A model generated the notes under the pieces. That model was not told where the DNA came from and did not search any database. It saw only the letters and a list, made by a program, of their open reading frames with translations. Below, piece by piece: positions 52,275-61,638 of a stretch of DNA of 64,000 nt (position 1 is its first letter; each line of letters opens with the position of its first letter). A program made the position numbers and the translations under genes. Origin of the DNA: an uncultured Collinsella sp. (GTDB lineage Bacteria > Actinomycetota > Coriobacteriia > Coriobacteriales > Coriobacteriaceae); assembly GCA_958427145.1 (NCBI GenBank), contig CAUAAZ010000006.1:35389-99388 (forward strand). The letters are read 5' to 3'.

Positions 52275-52850
52275 CTACTTTTTGGCGGCTTTGCGCTCGT
52301 CGCGGATACGGGCGCGGTCCATGGCCGCCTCGACAGCCGAGAAGCGGCAACCACAGTAGTTCTGCCGATACATGCCAAGCTCGCGCGAGCGGCGTGTCGC
52401 CTCGGGGTAATACGGGCGAAAATCGCGAATCACCGGGGTGAGACCGCGGGCGGCAGCCAGACGCTCCAACACATCATTGCAGGTTTCGAACAACTGGTAC
52501 GGCGAGACGGCGAGCGTCGTGCCCACAAACTCAAACCCGCGCTCCTGGGCCACGCGGCACGCCTCGGCCAAGCGCAGGGCATAGCACGCGCGACAGCGAC
52601 GAGGCCGATCGGCACCCAGCGGCGCCACGCCGGTCTCCCAGCGATCGCGGTCCTCCCCTGCCTCGATGAGCTCGATGTCGCCATCGGCACACCACCGGCG
52701 CAGCTCGTCCAAGCGGCGCTGCCATTCATCGCGCGGTTGAATATTGGGGTTGGTCCAGCAAATCGTGGGCTCAAACCCTTCCTCGCGCAGCAGGCGAACC
52801 GGCTCAAGCGAGCATGGTGCACAGCACGCATGCAGCAACAACGGCTTCAT
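52275..52850 (-). CDS. queH: Epoxyqueuosine reductase QueH
   Basis: Reduces epoxyqueuosine to queuosine in tRNA; the QueH type is unrelated to the B12-dependent QueG. 191 residues with the family cysteines: HACCAPCS (near residue 7), RCRACYALRL (near 85) and NYCGCRFS (near 160), which hold the iron-sulfur and metal sites. Start at MKPLLLHACC, 6 bases behind GAGGAG; the ATG two codons upstream is too close to it. With queA and tgt this covers the last steps of queuosine synthesis; preQ1 synthesis (queCDEF) is not in the window. Confidence 0.93.
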   Translation of the reverse strand: MKPLLLHACCAPCSLEPVRLLREEGFEPTICWTNPNIQPRDEWQRRLDELRRWCADGDIELIEAGEDRDRWETGVAPLGADRPRRCRACYALRLAEACRVAQERGFEFVGTTLAVSPYQLFETCNDVLERLAAARGLTPVIRDFRPYYPEATRRSRELGMYRQNYCGCRFSAVEAAMDRARIRDERKAAKK

Positions 52851-52860
52851 CGACATCTCC

Positions 52861-53427
52861 TCACCCGAAAAAGCGCACGCCGAAGGACGTGTCCTCGCAG
52901 GCGACAATGCGGCGGTCGCGCAAAATGGTCCGCACGTAATACCAGTCGCCCACACAGCCCGACAAATGCAAGCCGGCCGCCAGGTAGCACAGCAGCGGAT
53001 AGCCCGAAAACGCAAACCCCAGGGCAAACGCCGCCGTCACAACAACCGTCGGCGCCAGGCAAACCGCCATGTACCGCCGGCGCGAATACACAACGCCCTC
53101 GGCGCAGGCATAGATCATCGCCGTCTCGCGATTCGCCCCAAAGGTCACCTGCGCGCCTGCAGGCGCCAGCAGCTTAAAAAACACACCGTGCACCAGCTCG
53201 TGCACGGCAAATGACGCCGCAGAAACCGCAGCCAAGCCGACTATCCAGCCCACGACAGCCATCCAACCGCCCGCGTCAGCCGCATCCAAGTCTGCAGGCC
53301 CGCCCAGCAGCATAAACACCGGCACCAGGCACACGGCAAACACGCCGACTACGACCATCCCCCACACGAAGCAAGCGTGCAGAAAATCCTCGTCCTCAAA
53401 CGCATGTATGTTGGAAATCTCATTCAT
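52861..53427 (-). CDS. DUF3267-type membrane metalloprotease-like protein
   Basis: 188 residues with about four to five membrane helices and the zinc-protease motif AVHELVHGVFFKL (HExxH, about residues 73-77) as in DUF3267 and site-2-type proteases. The segment NRETAMIYACAEGVVYSRRR precedes the second helical pair. A weak ribosome site (CTAAGATGC) precedes the ATG. It is placed 10 bases before queH, so it is likely cotranscribed, though the link to queuosine is not obvious. Proteolytic activity is inferred from the motif alone. Confidence 0.8.
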   Translation of the reverse strand: MNEISNIHAFEDEDFLHACFVWGMVVVGVFAVCLVPVFMLLGGPADLDAADAGGWMAVVGWIVGLAAVSAASFAVHELVHGVFFKLLAPAGAQVTFGANRETAMIYACAEGVVYSRRRYMAVCLAPTVVVTAAFALGFAFSGYPLLCYLAAGLHLSGCVGDWYYVRTILRDRRIVACEDTSFGVRFFG

Positions 53428-53559
53428 AGCATCTTAGGATAGCGCCCCTGCCACACACCCGCCCGCATGTGCGATAATGTCGAACGATATGCACGAATTG
53501 ACCACCGCGCCGCCGAGCCCCGCGCCCGGCCGCGCCCTCACCATATGCGAAGGAGTCCC

Positions 53560-55710
53560 ATGGCATCCAAATACTCCATGAACGACCGTCCCAGCTGGCC
53601 TCGCCGCGCCATCGTTACCGCCGGCGAGCCCTACGGCAACAAGGGCCTTCACTTTGGCCACGTTGGCGGCGTCTTTGTCCCTGCCGACTTCTTCGCCCGC
53701 TTCCTGCGCGACCGTCTGGGCCGCGAGAACGTCATCTTCACCTCGGGCACCGACTGCTACGGCTCGCCCATCATGGAGAGCTACCGCAAGCTCAAGGAGA
53801 ACGAAGGCTACGACAAGTCCATCGGCGAGTATGTCGAGTCCAATCACTCCCGCCAGGCCGCGACCCTCAACAACTACAACATCAGCTGCGACATCTACGG
53901 CGGCTCGGGCCTTGAGCCGGCTGCGCAGATTCACAACGAGGTGACCGCCGAGATTATCAAGCGCCTGCACGAGCAGGGCACCATCTCTAAGCGCTCCACG
54001 CTGCAGTTCTACGATGCCAAGGCCGGCACGTTCCTCAACGGCCGTCAGGTGATCGGCCGCTGCCCCATCCAGGGCTGCAAGTCCGAGAAGGCCTATGCCG
54101 ACGAGTGCGACCTGGGTCACCAGTTTGAGCCCGAGGAGCTCATCGCGCCCAAGAGCCAGCTCACCGGCGAGGTGCCCGAGCTGCGCCCGGTCGACAACCT
54201 CTACTTCGACCTGCCGGCCTACCTCGACTTTATGAAGACCTACACCGCCAAGCTCGCCCAGAACCCGCAGGTTCGTTCCGTGGTCTCCAAGACCATGGAG
54301 GAGTGGCTGCTGCCGGCACAGCTCTATATTCAGAACAAGTTCCGCGAGGCCTTCGACGCCGTCGAGGACCAGCTGCCCGAGCACACCGTGCTGGAGCCCG
54401 AGGGAAACAAGAGCAGCTTTACCGTCACCTTCCCCAGCTGGAAGGAGCGCGACGACGCCCATGCGGTGCTCGCCAACGGCGGCGTGCGCTTCCGCAGCGG
54501 CAAGGCGCTCGTGACCTTCCGCATCACCGGCAACATCGACTGGGGCGTTCCGGTGCCCGAGGTCGATGGCGTCTCCGACGTCACCTGCTGGTGCTGGCCC
54601 GAGAGCCTGTGGGCGCCCATCAGCTATACGCGTACCGTGCTCGCGCGCGATGCCAAGGCCGCCGGCGTGACCGAGGGCGTCGCCGCCCAGGATGCCGCCC
54701 TCATGGGCGAGCCCGCTGCCGACTCCACGCAGGTGCCCGCGCCCACCTACCAGCACAGCTCGCTCGACTGGCGCGACTGGTGGTGCTCTGACGACGCTCA
54801 GATCTACCAGTTTATCGGTCAGGACAACATCTACTTCTACTGCATCGCGCAGACCGCCATGTGGGAGGCCCTAGGCTGGAACCTCACGCAGAGCACCGTC
54901 AGCGCCTGCTACCACCTGCTCTACATGGGCAAAAAGGCCAGCTCGTCCTCGCAGACGCCTCCCCCGCCGGCAGACGACCTGCTCAACCACTACACCTGCG
55001 AGCAGATGCGCGCGCATTGGCTGTCGCTCGGCCTGTCCGAGAAGCCGGTGAGCTTTAGCCCCAAGGCATACGACACGCGCGTGACCGGCAAGGACAAGGA
55101 CGGCAACGAGGTGCGCGCCTGCAACGACAAGCGCGTTATCGACCCCGCCCTTAAGGAGAGCGCGCTGCTGACCGGCGTGTTCAACCGCCTGGCCCGCAGC
55201 TGCTTCTACGGCGTCGCCGTCAAGGAGGGCGACGAGAGTCCCTATCGCAACGGTTGCATCCCCGCCGGTGCCGCTTCTGACACCGTGGTCGAAGCCGCCC
55301 AGCAGGCAGCCCTCGCCTTTGAGCAGGTCATGTACAAGTTCGAGACGCACCGAGCGCTCGCTGTGTGCGACGACTACCTGCGCGCCGCCAACAAGCGCTG
55401 GAGCGATGCCTCCAAGGCCGCCAACAAGCTCGAGGGCGAGCCGGCCAACGCCGCCATGACGCAGGCCCTCGTCGACGCCTTTACCGAGCTGCGCGTAGCG
55501 ACCGTGCTCATGCACGGCATCGTGCCGGCCGGCTGCGAGCTCATCTGCGAGTACTTCGACGTTGACCCGGTCGCCTTCTTTAGCTGGGATAACATCTTTG
55601 CCTCCACGGATGAGTTTGTGGAGAGCCTGGGCGAGAAGCCCGGCGAGCACCGCGTGAAGCCGCTGCCCCCGCGCTTCGACTTCTTTAGCAAGCACGAGAG
55701 CCAGTACTAA
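53560..55710 (+). CDS. Methionyl-tRNA synthetase-like class I ligase with altered KMSKS
   Basis: 716 residues. The Rossmann core resembles MetRS: PYGNKGLHFGHVGG (HFGH at 31-34), FTSGTDCYGSPI, a zinc-knuckle CPIQGC...ADECDLGHQFEPEEL, and WCWPESLWAPISYTR. The KMSKS position reads LYMGKKASSSSQTPPP, so the second lysine of the loop is gone. The C-terminal anticodon-binding helices (SCFYGVAVKEGDES to SKHESQY) are present. It may be the cell's MetRS of a divergent type or a second, altered copy. Start MASKYSMNDRP behind AAGGAG. TGCGATAATG (about 53468-53477) is a probable extended -10. Confidence 0.85.
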   Translation: MASKYSMNDRPSWPRRAIVTAGEPYGNKGLHFGHVGGVFVPADFFARFLRDRLGRENVIFTSGTDCYGSPIMESYRKLKENEGYDKSIGEYVESNHSRQAATLNNYNISCDIYGGSGLEPAAQIHNEVTAEIIKRLHEQGTISKRSTLQFYDAKAGTFLNGRQVIGRCPIQGCKSEKAYADECDLGHQFEPEELIAPKSQLTGEVPELRPVDNLYFDLPAYLDFMKTYTAKLAQNPQVRSVVSKTMEEWLLPAQLYIQNKFREAFDAVEDQLPEHTVLEPEGNKSSFTVTFPSWKERDDAHAVLANGGVRFRSGKALVTFRITGNIDWGVPVPEVDGVSDVTCWCWPESLWAPISYTRTVLARDAKAAGVTEGVAAQDAALMGEPAADSTQVPAPTYQHSSLDWRDWWCSDDAQIYQFIGQDNIYFYCIAQTAMWEALGWNLTQSTVSACYHLLYMGKKASSSSQTPPPPADDLLNHYTCEQMRAHWLSLGLSEKPVSFSPKAYDTRVTGKDKDGNEVRACNDKRVIDPALKESALLTGVFNRLARSCFYGVAVKEGDESPYRNGCIPAGAASDTVVEAAQQAALAFEQVMYKFETHRALAVCDDYLRAANKRWSDASKAANKLEGEPANAAMTQALVDAFTELRVATVLMHGIVPAGCELICEYFDVDPVAFFSWDNIFASTDEFVESLGEKPGEHRVKPLPPRFDFFSKHESQY

Positions 55711-55769
55711 AGCACGCCAGCAGCGGCGTGCCCGGAAAGTAGTCAATTTGGGACGGGAAGGAAAGACGG

Positions 55770-56873
55770 ATGTCCAAGCCGCGTCGTCGTAAGCAGAAAA
55801 AGCAGGTCAAGGCCGAGCTCAAGCTCAGGCAGTTTGCTGCTACCGAGCTTTCCGACCAGCTTGCCGCCCAACACTCCGCCGCCGACCTGCCGCGCTTTAT
55901 GGTCGACACGGTCGCCGGCGCCTATGCGCCCGCCGATGCCAAGCTCATGATCGAGGGCTTCGGCGCCGCGGCCACACGCCCGGTCACGCTGCGCGCCAAC
56001 ACGCTCAAGGCGACCGCCGAGGACATCGCTGCGGCGCTCGATGCCGCCTGCATCGCCCACCAAACCGTTACCTGGTATCCGGACGCCTTTATCCTGCCCG
56101 AGGCCCAGGTTTCAGATCTGTGGGATCTCGACATCTACCGCGACGGCAAAATCTACCTGCAGAGCCTGTCATCCATGATGCCGCCGTTGGTCCTGGGCGC
56201 CCAGGCAGGCGAGGACATCCTGGACATGTGCGCAGCCCCCGGCGGCAAGACGACGCAGATCGCCGCCCTCACCCAGGGACAGGCGCACCTCACCGCCTGT
56301 GAGATGAGCATTCCCCGCGCCGAAAAGCTCGAGTCGAACCTCCATCGCCAGGGTGCCAAAAACGTGCCCGTCATGCGCATCGACGCACGCGAGCTCGACG
56401 AGTTCTTCCGCTTTGACCGCATCCTGCTCGACGCTCCCTGCACCGGCACGGGCACCGTCATCAGTGGCAACGAGAAAAGCCTGCGCGGCCTCACCGAGCA
56501 GTTGCTGAGCAAGTGCGCCCGCTCGCAGCGAGCACTTCTGGACCGCGCCATGGGGGCCCTCAAACCGGGCGGCACGCTCGTCTATTCCACTTGTTCGATC
56601 TTGCCGCAGGAAAACGAGGACGCCCTGCAAGAGGCCCTCGACAAGCATATGGACTGCGAGCTTATCCCCCTCGACGGCACGCCAAGCGAAAGTGAAGCAC
56701 GACGCACCCAGGACGCCGGCGAGGAGCCGCATATCGAGAGCAACGCTCTCACCGAGGCCATTGCCGCGGGTCAGGTATCGGCCATCGTCAACGGCCTGCC
56801 CGGCACGCTCACCATTCCGCCTAGCCGCGACTTTGAGGGCTTCTACATTGCCCTGATCCGAAAACGCAGCTAG
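55770..56873 (+). CDS. RsmB/NOP family RNA cytosine-5 methyltransferase
   Basis: 367 residues: a basic N-terminus (SKPRRRKQKKQ), then the NOL1/NOP2/Sun fold with ILDMCAAPGGKTTQ (SAM site), the catalytic DAPCTGTG and YSTCSILPQEN (the two cysteines). It lacks the NusB-like N-terminal domain of true RsmB, so the target may be another rRNA or tRNA cytosine. It ends with DFEGFYIALIRKRS. Behind GAAGGAAAG; 59 bases after the tRNA ligase gene, likely in the same transcript. Confidence 0.92.
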   Translation: MSKPRRRKQKKQVKAELKLRQFAATELSDQLAAQHSAADLPRFMVDTVAGAYAPADAKLMIEGFGAAATRPVTLRANTLKATAEDIAAALDAACIAHQTVTWYPDAFILPEAQVSDLWDLDIYRDGKIYLQSLSSMMPPLVLGAQAGEDILDMCAAPGGKTTQIAALTQGQAHLTACEMSIPRAEKLESNLHRQGAKNVPVMRIDARELDEFFRFDRILLDAPCTGTGTVISGNEKSLRGLTEQLLSKCARSQRALLDRAMGALKPGGTLVYSTCSILPQENEDALQEALDKHMDCELIPLDGTPSESEARRTQDAGEEPHIESNALTEAIAAGQVSAIVNGLPGTLTIPPSRDFEGFYIALIRKRS

Positions 56874-56897
56874 CGCACGGATCCAAAACTCAACAAG

Positions 56898-57068
56898 CTA
56901 TCTCTGTGCGCGTTTGCCCTGCTGGTCGCGATGCTGTTTAAGCATCGCGCGCTCCTTGCGTTCGGCCCTTTTGCCCTTAATGGCCGTGACCACAAAGTAG
57001 ATGACCGCGGCGGCAACGATTGCGGCCACACACAGGCCGATCGAGCCAAACATTGCTGTCAATTCCAT
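56898..57068 (-). CDS. 56-residue single-pass membrane protein
   Basis: MELTAMFGSIGLCVAAIVAA continues to VIYFVVTAIKGKRAERKERAMLKQHRDQQGKRAQR: one membrane helix (about residues 7-28) followed by a strongly basic cytoplasmic tail. GAGAGG lies 9 bases before the ATG, and codon use matches the genome. It fills the 386-base gap between two genes, on the opposite strand. No family is recognised; small proteins of this form often modulate a larger membrane complex. Confidence 0.75.
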   Translation of the reverse strand: MELTAMFGSIGLCVAAIVAAAVIYFVVTAIKGKRAERKERAMLKQHRDQQGKRAQR

Positions 57069-57259
57069 ACCGCGTCACCTCTCTTTTAAACGGGGCTTTC
57101 AAGATAGCACCTCGATACCCGCCACCACAGCTCCTTCACGTTCGCCGGCCCTTCGGTCTAACGGATGGCGCGGCGGGGAAAAATCAACTCGTCAAACGAT
57201 TTAGCATTCGCAATTCCGGCTGCATCGCGCCGGCCATCATCACATAGAATCGAGCCTCC

Positions 57260-58351
57260 ATGGATACCCTCAACGATCTAAATGAGCGCGTCGACGCCTT
57301 CGTCGGCACCAGCTCCTTCGACACGCCTGCGGCGGCAAACGACCAAGCTCCCATCGATGTGCCCGCCGAGGTGCACGAGGACATCGTCGCCTCGGTCGAT
57401 TTTTCCGAGGTCGAGCTTGCAGACGAGTTCACCGAGCCCCAAATAGCCGTCACGCCCAACGGCCTGCTCCCTATGGAGCCCCTGCCCATCGACGGACGCC
57501 TGCGCAAGGCTGCCCTTCGCATGCCCGACGAGATCGAGGAGGCCAGCGGCTTCACGCTCTTTGGCCGACGCATCAAGTCGCTCATTTACACCACCGACGT
57601 CGCGGTTATCCGCAACTCCAACGCCGATGCCGTCTTTGCGGTCTACCCTTTCACGCCGCAGCCCGCCATTACGCAAGCGCTGCTGACCGTCGCCGAGTGC
57701 CCGGTCTTCGTAGGCGTGGGCGGCGGAACTACGACCGGTAAGCGCTCCGTGCAGATGGCAGCCGTCTCCGAGATGCAGGGCGCGGCGGGCTGCGTGGTCA
57801 ACTCCCCCGCTACTGCCGAGATGGTCGAGCACATCACCAACATCGCCGACATCCCCGTCATCGCCACGGTCGTTCGCTGCGACGACGATGCCCACGCCAA
57901 GGTGCGCGCTGGAGCCAAGATTCTCAACATCGCCGCCGGCAAGAACACGCCCCAGGTCCTACGCGAGCTGCGCGAGCACTATCCCAACCTGCCGCTTATC
58001 GCGCCGGGCGGCAAGACGCCCGAGAGCATTCGCGAGACCATCGCCGCCGGCGCCAACGCCATCATCTGGACACCGCCTTCGGCCCAGCAGCTACAGACCG
58101 ACATGATGCAGCGTTATCGCAAGATGAAGGAAGACGCCACACCTGTCATCTCGCGCGACGACGTGCCCATTATCGACCAGGTCGCCGCCGCCGAGGTCAG
58201 CCAAGTCGAGAACATGAATCCCGATGTGCCGATTCCCGACGAAGTCATCGAGCGCGTCGCTTCGATCCACGAGCGCGTCGAGGAGCATCGCGCCAACCGC
58301 GGCCTCAAGCCGTCACTGTACGGCTTTTTCTTCCGCGGAAAGAAACGCTAG
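57260..58351 (+). CDS. TIM-barrel-like protein with an N-terminal extension
   Basis: 363 residues, family not certain. The first 80 are acidic and probably disordered; the core (about 85-300) has alternating beta/alpha units ending in IAPGGKTPESIRETIAAGANAIIWTPPS, a phosphate-gripping glycine loop typical of class I aldolase/synthase TIM barrels (ThiG/NanE/KDPG-aldolase-like). VFVGVGGGTTTGKRSVQMA and VVNSPATAEMVEHI fit other barrel loops. No catalytic lysine can be assigned with confidence. The C-terminal 60 residues are charged with an end RGKKR. A terminator follows. Confidence 0.7.
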   Translation: MDTLNDLNERVDAFVGTSSFDTPAAANDQAPIDVPAEVHEDIVASVDFSEVELADEFTEPQIAVTPNGLLPMEPLPIDGRLRKAALRMPDEIEEASGFTLFGRRIKSLIYTTDVAVIRNSNADAVFAVYPFTPQPAITQALLTVAECPVFVGVGGGTTTGKRSVQMAAVSEMQGAAGCVVNSPATAEMVEHITNIADIPVIATVVRCDDDAHAKVRAGAKILNIAAGKNTPQVLRELREHYPNLPLIAPGGKTPESIRETIAAGANAIIWTPPSAQQLQTDMMQRYRKMKEDATPVISRDDVPIIDQVAAAEVSQVENMNPDVPIPDEVIERVASIHERVEEHRANRGLKPSLYGFFFRGKKR

Positions 58352-58363
58352 CCGCAACAGCAA

Positions 58364-58402
58364 GGCCCGCCCCACAAACGTGAGGCGGGCCGTTTTCGTT
58401 TG
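58364..58402 (+). terminator. Terminator after the TIM-barrel gene
   Basis: GGCCCGCC (58364-58371) and GGCGGGCC (58384-58391) with a 12-base loop, then GTTTTCGTTT. Confidence 0.85.
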
Positions 58403-58432
58403 AGCAATCATGCAGCGACGTGATGGGGCAAA

Positions 58433-59323
58433 TTAATCCACGCGCTTGTCGCCCATAAAGAAGAGCGCCACCGTACCAGGTCCGGTATGCGAGCCAATCA
58501 GAGTACCGATGTCATTGATCTCAATCTTGCCTTTAAGCTGCGGAACCTGTTCCTCAATCAGCGCCGCAACTGCCTCGGCATCCTCGCAGCACGCCGACTG
58601 CGACATGATGCACTTACCCGAATAATCCGTACCGTCCTGTACGTGTGCCATCATGGTCTTAGCCATCTCGGAAATCGCGCGCTTCTTAGTGCGAATCTTC
58701 TCACGTGGCGACAGCTTACCTTCGCAATCGACCGTCATAAGCGGGCAAATCTTAAGCGCCGTGCCGATGATCGCGCTCGCGGCCGAAATGCGACCGCCGC
58801 GCAGGTAGCTCTACAGATCGGTCGAGAAGAACCAGTGGTGCAGGTTGAGCTTGTGCTCCTCGATCCAGGCAGCCGTCTCGTCGAGTGAAGCCCCGCTATC
58901 GCGCACATCGGCGGCATATTCCAACAACAGGCCAAAGCCCGAAGACGCCGCCAGCGAATCGATGACGCGCACCTTGCCGCCCTCGGGATAGCGATCCGCA
59001 AGCATCTGCGCCGCGACGCAGGCCGATCCATACGTGCCCGAAATACCCGACGACAACGTCAGGTGCAGCACGTCTTTACCCTCGGCAACAAACGGCTCCC
59101 AAAACTCCTCGTACTCACCCACGCTCACCTGAGACGTCTTGGGCATGGCGCCCGCGGCAATCTGGGCAAAAAACTCGTCCGGCGTAATCGACTGATACAG
59201 ATCGTCCGTATAGACAACATCGTCAATCTCGTAATGAAAACACACGACAGGGATATTGCGCGACGCAAAGAACTCACGGGTTCGGTCGGCGGCGGATTCA
59301 CAGGTCAGGACAAAATCACTCAT
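58433..59323 (-). pseudogene. DegV family gene interrupted by an in-frame amber codon
   Basis: One reading frame of 297 codons with DegV features at both ends: MSDFVLTCESAADRTREFF and GTYGSACVAAQML at the N-terminal half, SYLRGGRISAASAI and GSHTGPGTVALFFMGDKR at the C-terminal half. A single TAG (58811-58813) splits it after HHWFFSTDL, right before the conserved YLRGGR block; CAG to TAG would explain it. The start at 59323 has GGAGCC upstream. Either a recent pseudogene, a readthrough case, or a base error; the intact frame on both sides argues the change is recent. Confidence 0.85.
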
Positions 59324-59643
59324 ATGAGGCTCCTTACTCATTGCTGCGCAAATTATCGCACAGTGAGCCTACATGCGGTACATATGTCCACTATTTACCA
59401 AATCGAACCAAAAATAGTGAACATCTTTACCACCATCGTCTCCACCGGCCCCACGCATAAATATCTGAGAAAACACCCTCTGTCGTCTCCACCCAACCGC
59501 CATATCTACCTCAACTAAATCGATTTACCAAACCGTTCAGCCGACAATTCAGCCGCTGGCGCAAAATCGAAACAAAAGCGGCGCATACTGATAAACGTTT
59601 GACGCTGTTTATCAGTTTTACCAACCATATCGGAAGGTGTTTC
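59324..59643. other. Gene-free stretch with two inverted repeats upstream of fbp
   Basis: Holds the divergent promoters. CACTATTT/AAATAGTG (59389-59419) and ACTGATAAAC/GTTTATCAGT (59587-59616, followed by TTTTA) are clear inverted repeats. Composition is AT-richer than the flanking genes. No open frame with a ribosome site was found. Confidence 0.6.
59587..59616 (+). promoter_or_regulatory. fbp leader hairpin or operator
   Basis: Perfect 10-bp arms ACTGATAAAC and GTTTATCAGT with a 10-base centre, 28 bases before the fbp start. It could be an operator or an attenuator. Confidence 0.5.
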
Positions 59644-61560
59644 ATGGTCGCATTCGATCGCAACCCGCAAGACTTCAAGTATCTGCGCCTGCTGTCGAGA
59701 CAGTTCCCCACCGAACAATCCGCATTTACCGAAATTATCAACCTCTCGGCAATCCTCAACCTACCCAAGGGCACCGAGCATTTTATGAGCGACGTGCATG
59801 GTGAGTACGAAGCCTTTATGCACATCCTCAACAACTGCTCGGGCGTCGTGCGCGAACATGTCGACGAGATCTTTGGCGACACGCTCTCCTTTGACGAAAA
59901 GGGCGAGCTGTGTACGCTCATCTACTACCCGCGCGAGAAGATTGAGCTGGTCCGCAGCCAGCGCGAGGACTCGCCAACCTGGTACAAGACGATGCTTGAC
60001 CAGCTCATCATGGTCGCTCGCTCGCTTTCAAGCCGCTACACGCGCTCCAAGGTGCGTAAGGCCATCCCGCGCGATTACGCCTACATCATCGACGAGTTGT
60101 TGCACACACACCCGGACGAGAACAACTATCGCGTGCGCTATCACGAGCGCATCGTGGAGTCCATCCTGGAGACCGCCAGCGCAGACGACTTTATCGAGTC
60201 GCTTGCCTCGCTCATCAAGCGCCTGGCCGTCGACCACCTGCACCTGGTGGGCGATATCTTCGACCGTGGCGGCGGCGCAGCCAAGATTATGGACCGCCTG
60301 CTCACCTACCATTCGCTCGACATTCAGTGGGGCAACCACGACCTGCTGTGGATGGGCGCTGCGGCCGGTGAGCCCGCCTGCATCGCCACGGTGCTGCGCA
60401 ACAACCTGCGCTACGACAATTACGAGATCCTGGAGAACGACTACGGCATCTCGCTGCGTGAGCTTGTCGCCTTTGCCGATGCCACCTACACCGCCGGTGA
60501 GTCCATCACCCCGCTGATCAAGGCCATCAACGTGCTGCTCTTTAAGCTCGAGGGCCAGATTATCCAGCGCCACCCCGAGTTCGATATGACCGACCGCCTG
60601 TTACTCGACAAGATCGATCACGACACCGGCACGGTCACGCTCGCCGACGGCAGTGTGTGGCCGCTCACGACCAACGACTTCCCCACCGTCGATCCGGCGG
60701 ACCCCTATACGCTCACGCCCGAGGAGCAGCACATCATCGACAAGCTCGTGTCCGAGTTTGTCACCGCCGATCACCTGCATCGCCATATCGATTTCCTCTA
60801 TTCCCACGGCTCGATGTACAAGGTCGCTAACGGCAACCTGCTGTTCCATGGCTGCGTGCCGCTCAACGAAGACGGCACCTTTAGCAGCATGAACTGCCTG
60901 GGCACCTGGCACGCCGGCCGCGATTATCTCGATTTTTGCGACCACATCGCCCGCCGCGCCTGGCGCGTGGGCGACCGCGACGCTCTCGACTGGATGTGGT
61001 ACCTGTGGATTGGCTTTAACTCGCCCGCCAGCGGACGCCTGGTGCGTACCTTTGAGCGCGCCTATATCGCCGATAAGAGCACCTGGGTCGAGCCGATGGA
61101 CCCGTACTTTACGCTTACCAAGTCGCCCTCGGTCTGCGACGACATCATGCGCGAATTTGGCGTCGCGCCCATGGCATGTTCGCCGACCGGCCACATCATC
61201 AACGGCCACACGCCCGTTAAAACCACCAAGGGTGAGCAGCCCATCCGCGCCGAGGGCAAGCTGCTGGTCATCGATGGCGGCTTCTGCCGCGCTTACCATC
61301 CCAAAACGGGCATCGCCGGCTATACGCTCATCTCGAGCTCGCGCGGCTGCCGCCTCAAGTCGCACCGGGCCTTTACGACGGTTGCCGAGGCACTCACGCG
61401 CAACGTGGACATCGAAAGCGAGACCAACCGTTTTGACCAAGCGGACCGTCGCCGCATGGTGAGCGACACCGATACTGGCGCCAAGATCCGCAGCCAAATC
61501 CAAGACCTGCGTCAGCTGCTCGATGCATATAGAAACGGTGCTATCGAGGAGCGTGCCTAG
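59644..61560 (+). CDS. fbp: Fructose-1,6-bisphosphatase class III
   Basis: 638 residues, the size of the large class III enzymes of Firmicutes-like bacteria. It has a PPP-type metallophosphatase core: MSDVHGEYEAFMHIL (DxH), VGDIFDRGGGAAKIMDRLL, IQWGNHDLLWMGAAAG and later INGHTPVKTTKGEQPI. Converts fructose-1,6-bisphosphate to fructose-6-phosphate in gluconeogenesis and likely works with pckA. Start MVAFDRNPQDF behind GGAAGG. The hairpin at 59587-59616 suggests regulation in the leader. Confidence 0.95.
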   Translation: MVAFDRNPQDFKYLRLLSRQFPTEQSAFTEIINLSAILNLPKGTEHFMSDVHGEYEAFMHILNNCSGVVREHVDEIFGDTLSFDEKGELCTLIYYPREKIELVRSQREDSPTWYKTMLDQLIMVARSLSSRYTRSKVRKAIPRDYAYIIDELLHTHPDENNYRVRYHERIVESILETASADDFIESLASLIKRLAVDHLHLVGDIFDRGGGAAKIMDRLLTYHSLDIQWGNHDLLWMGAAAGEPACIATVLRNNLRYDNYEILENDYGISLRELVAFADATYTAGESITPLIKAINVLLFKLEGQIIQRHPEFDMTDRLLLDKIDHDTGTVTLADGSVWPLTTNDFPTVDPADPYTLTPEEQHIIDKLVSEFVTADHLHRHIDFLYSHGSMYKVANGNLLFHGCVPLNEDGTFSSMNCLGTWHAGRDYLDFCDHIARRAWRVGDRDALDWMWYLWIGFNSPASGRLVRTFERAYIADKSTWVEPMDPYFTLTKSPSVCDDIMREFGVAPMACSPTGHIINGHTPVKTTKGEQPIRAEGKLLVIDGGFCRAYHPKTGIAGYTLISSSRGCRLKSHRAFTTVAEALTRNVDIESETNRFDQADRRRMVSDTDTGAKIRSQIQDLRQLLDAYRNGAIEERA

Positions 61561-61638
61561 CACCACCCGCGGGGATTGGCTAAACTTGCTGAGTTTGTCA
61601 TCCCCGCGGCGCTTCGGCGCCAGCTTAAGGCAGGTACC

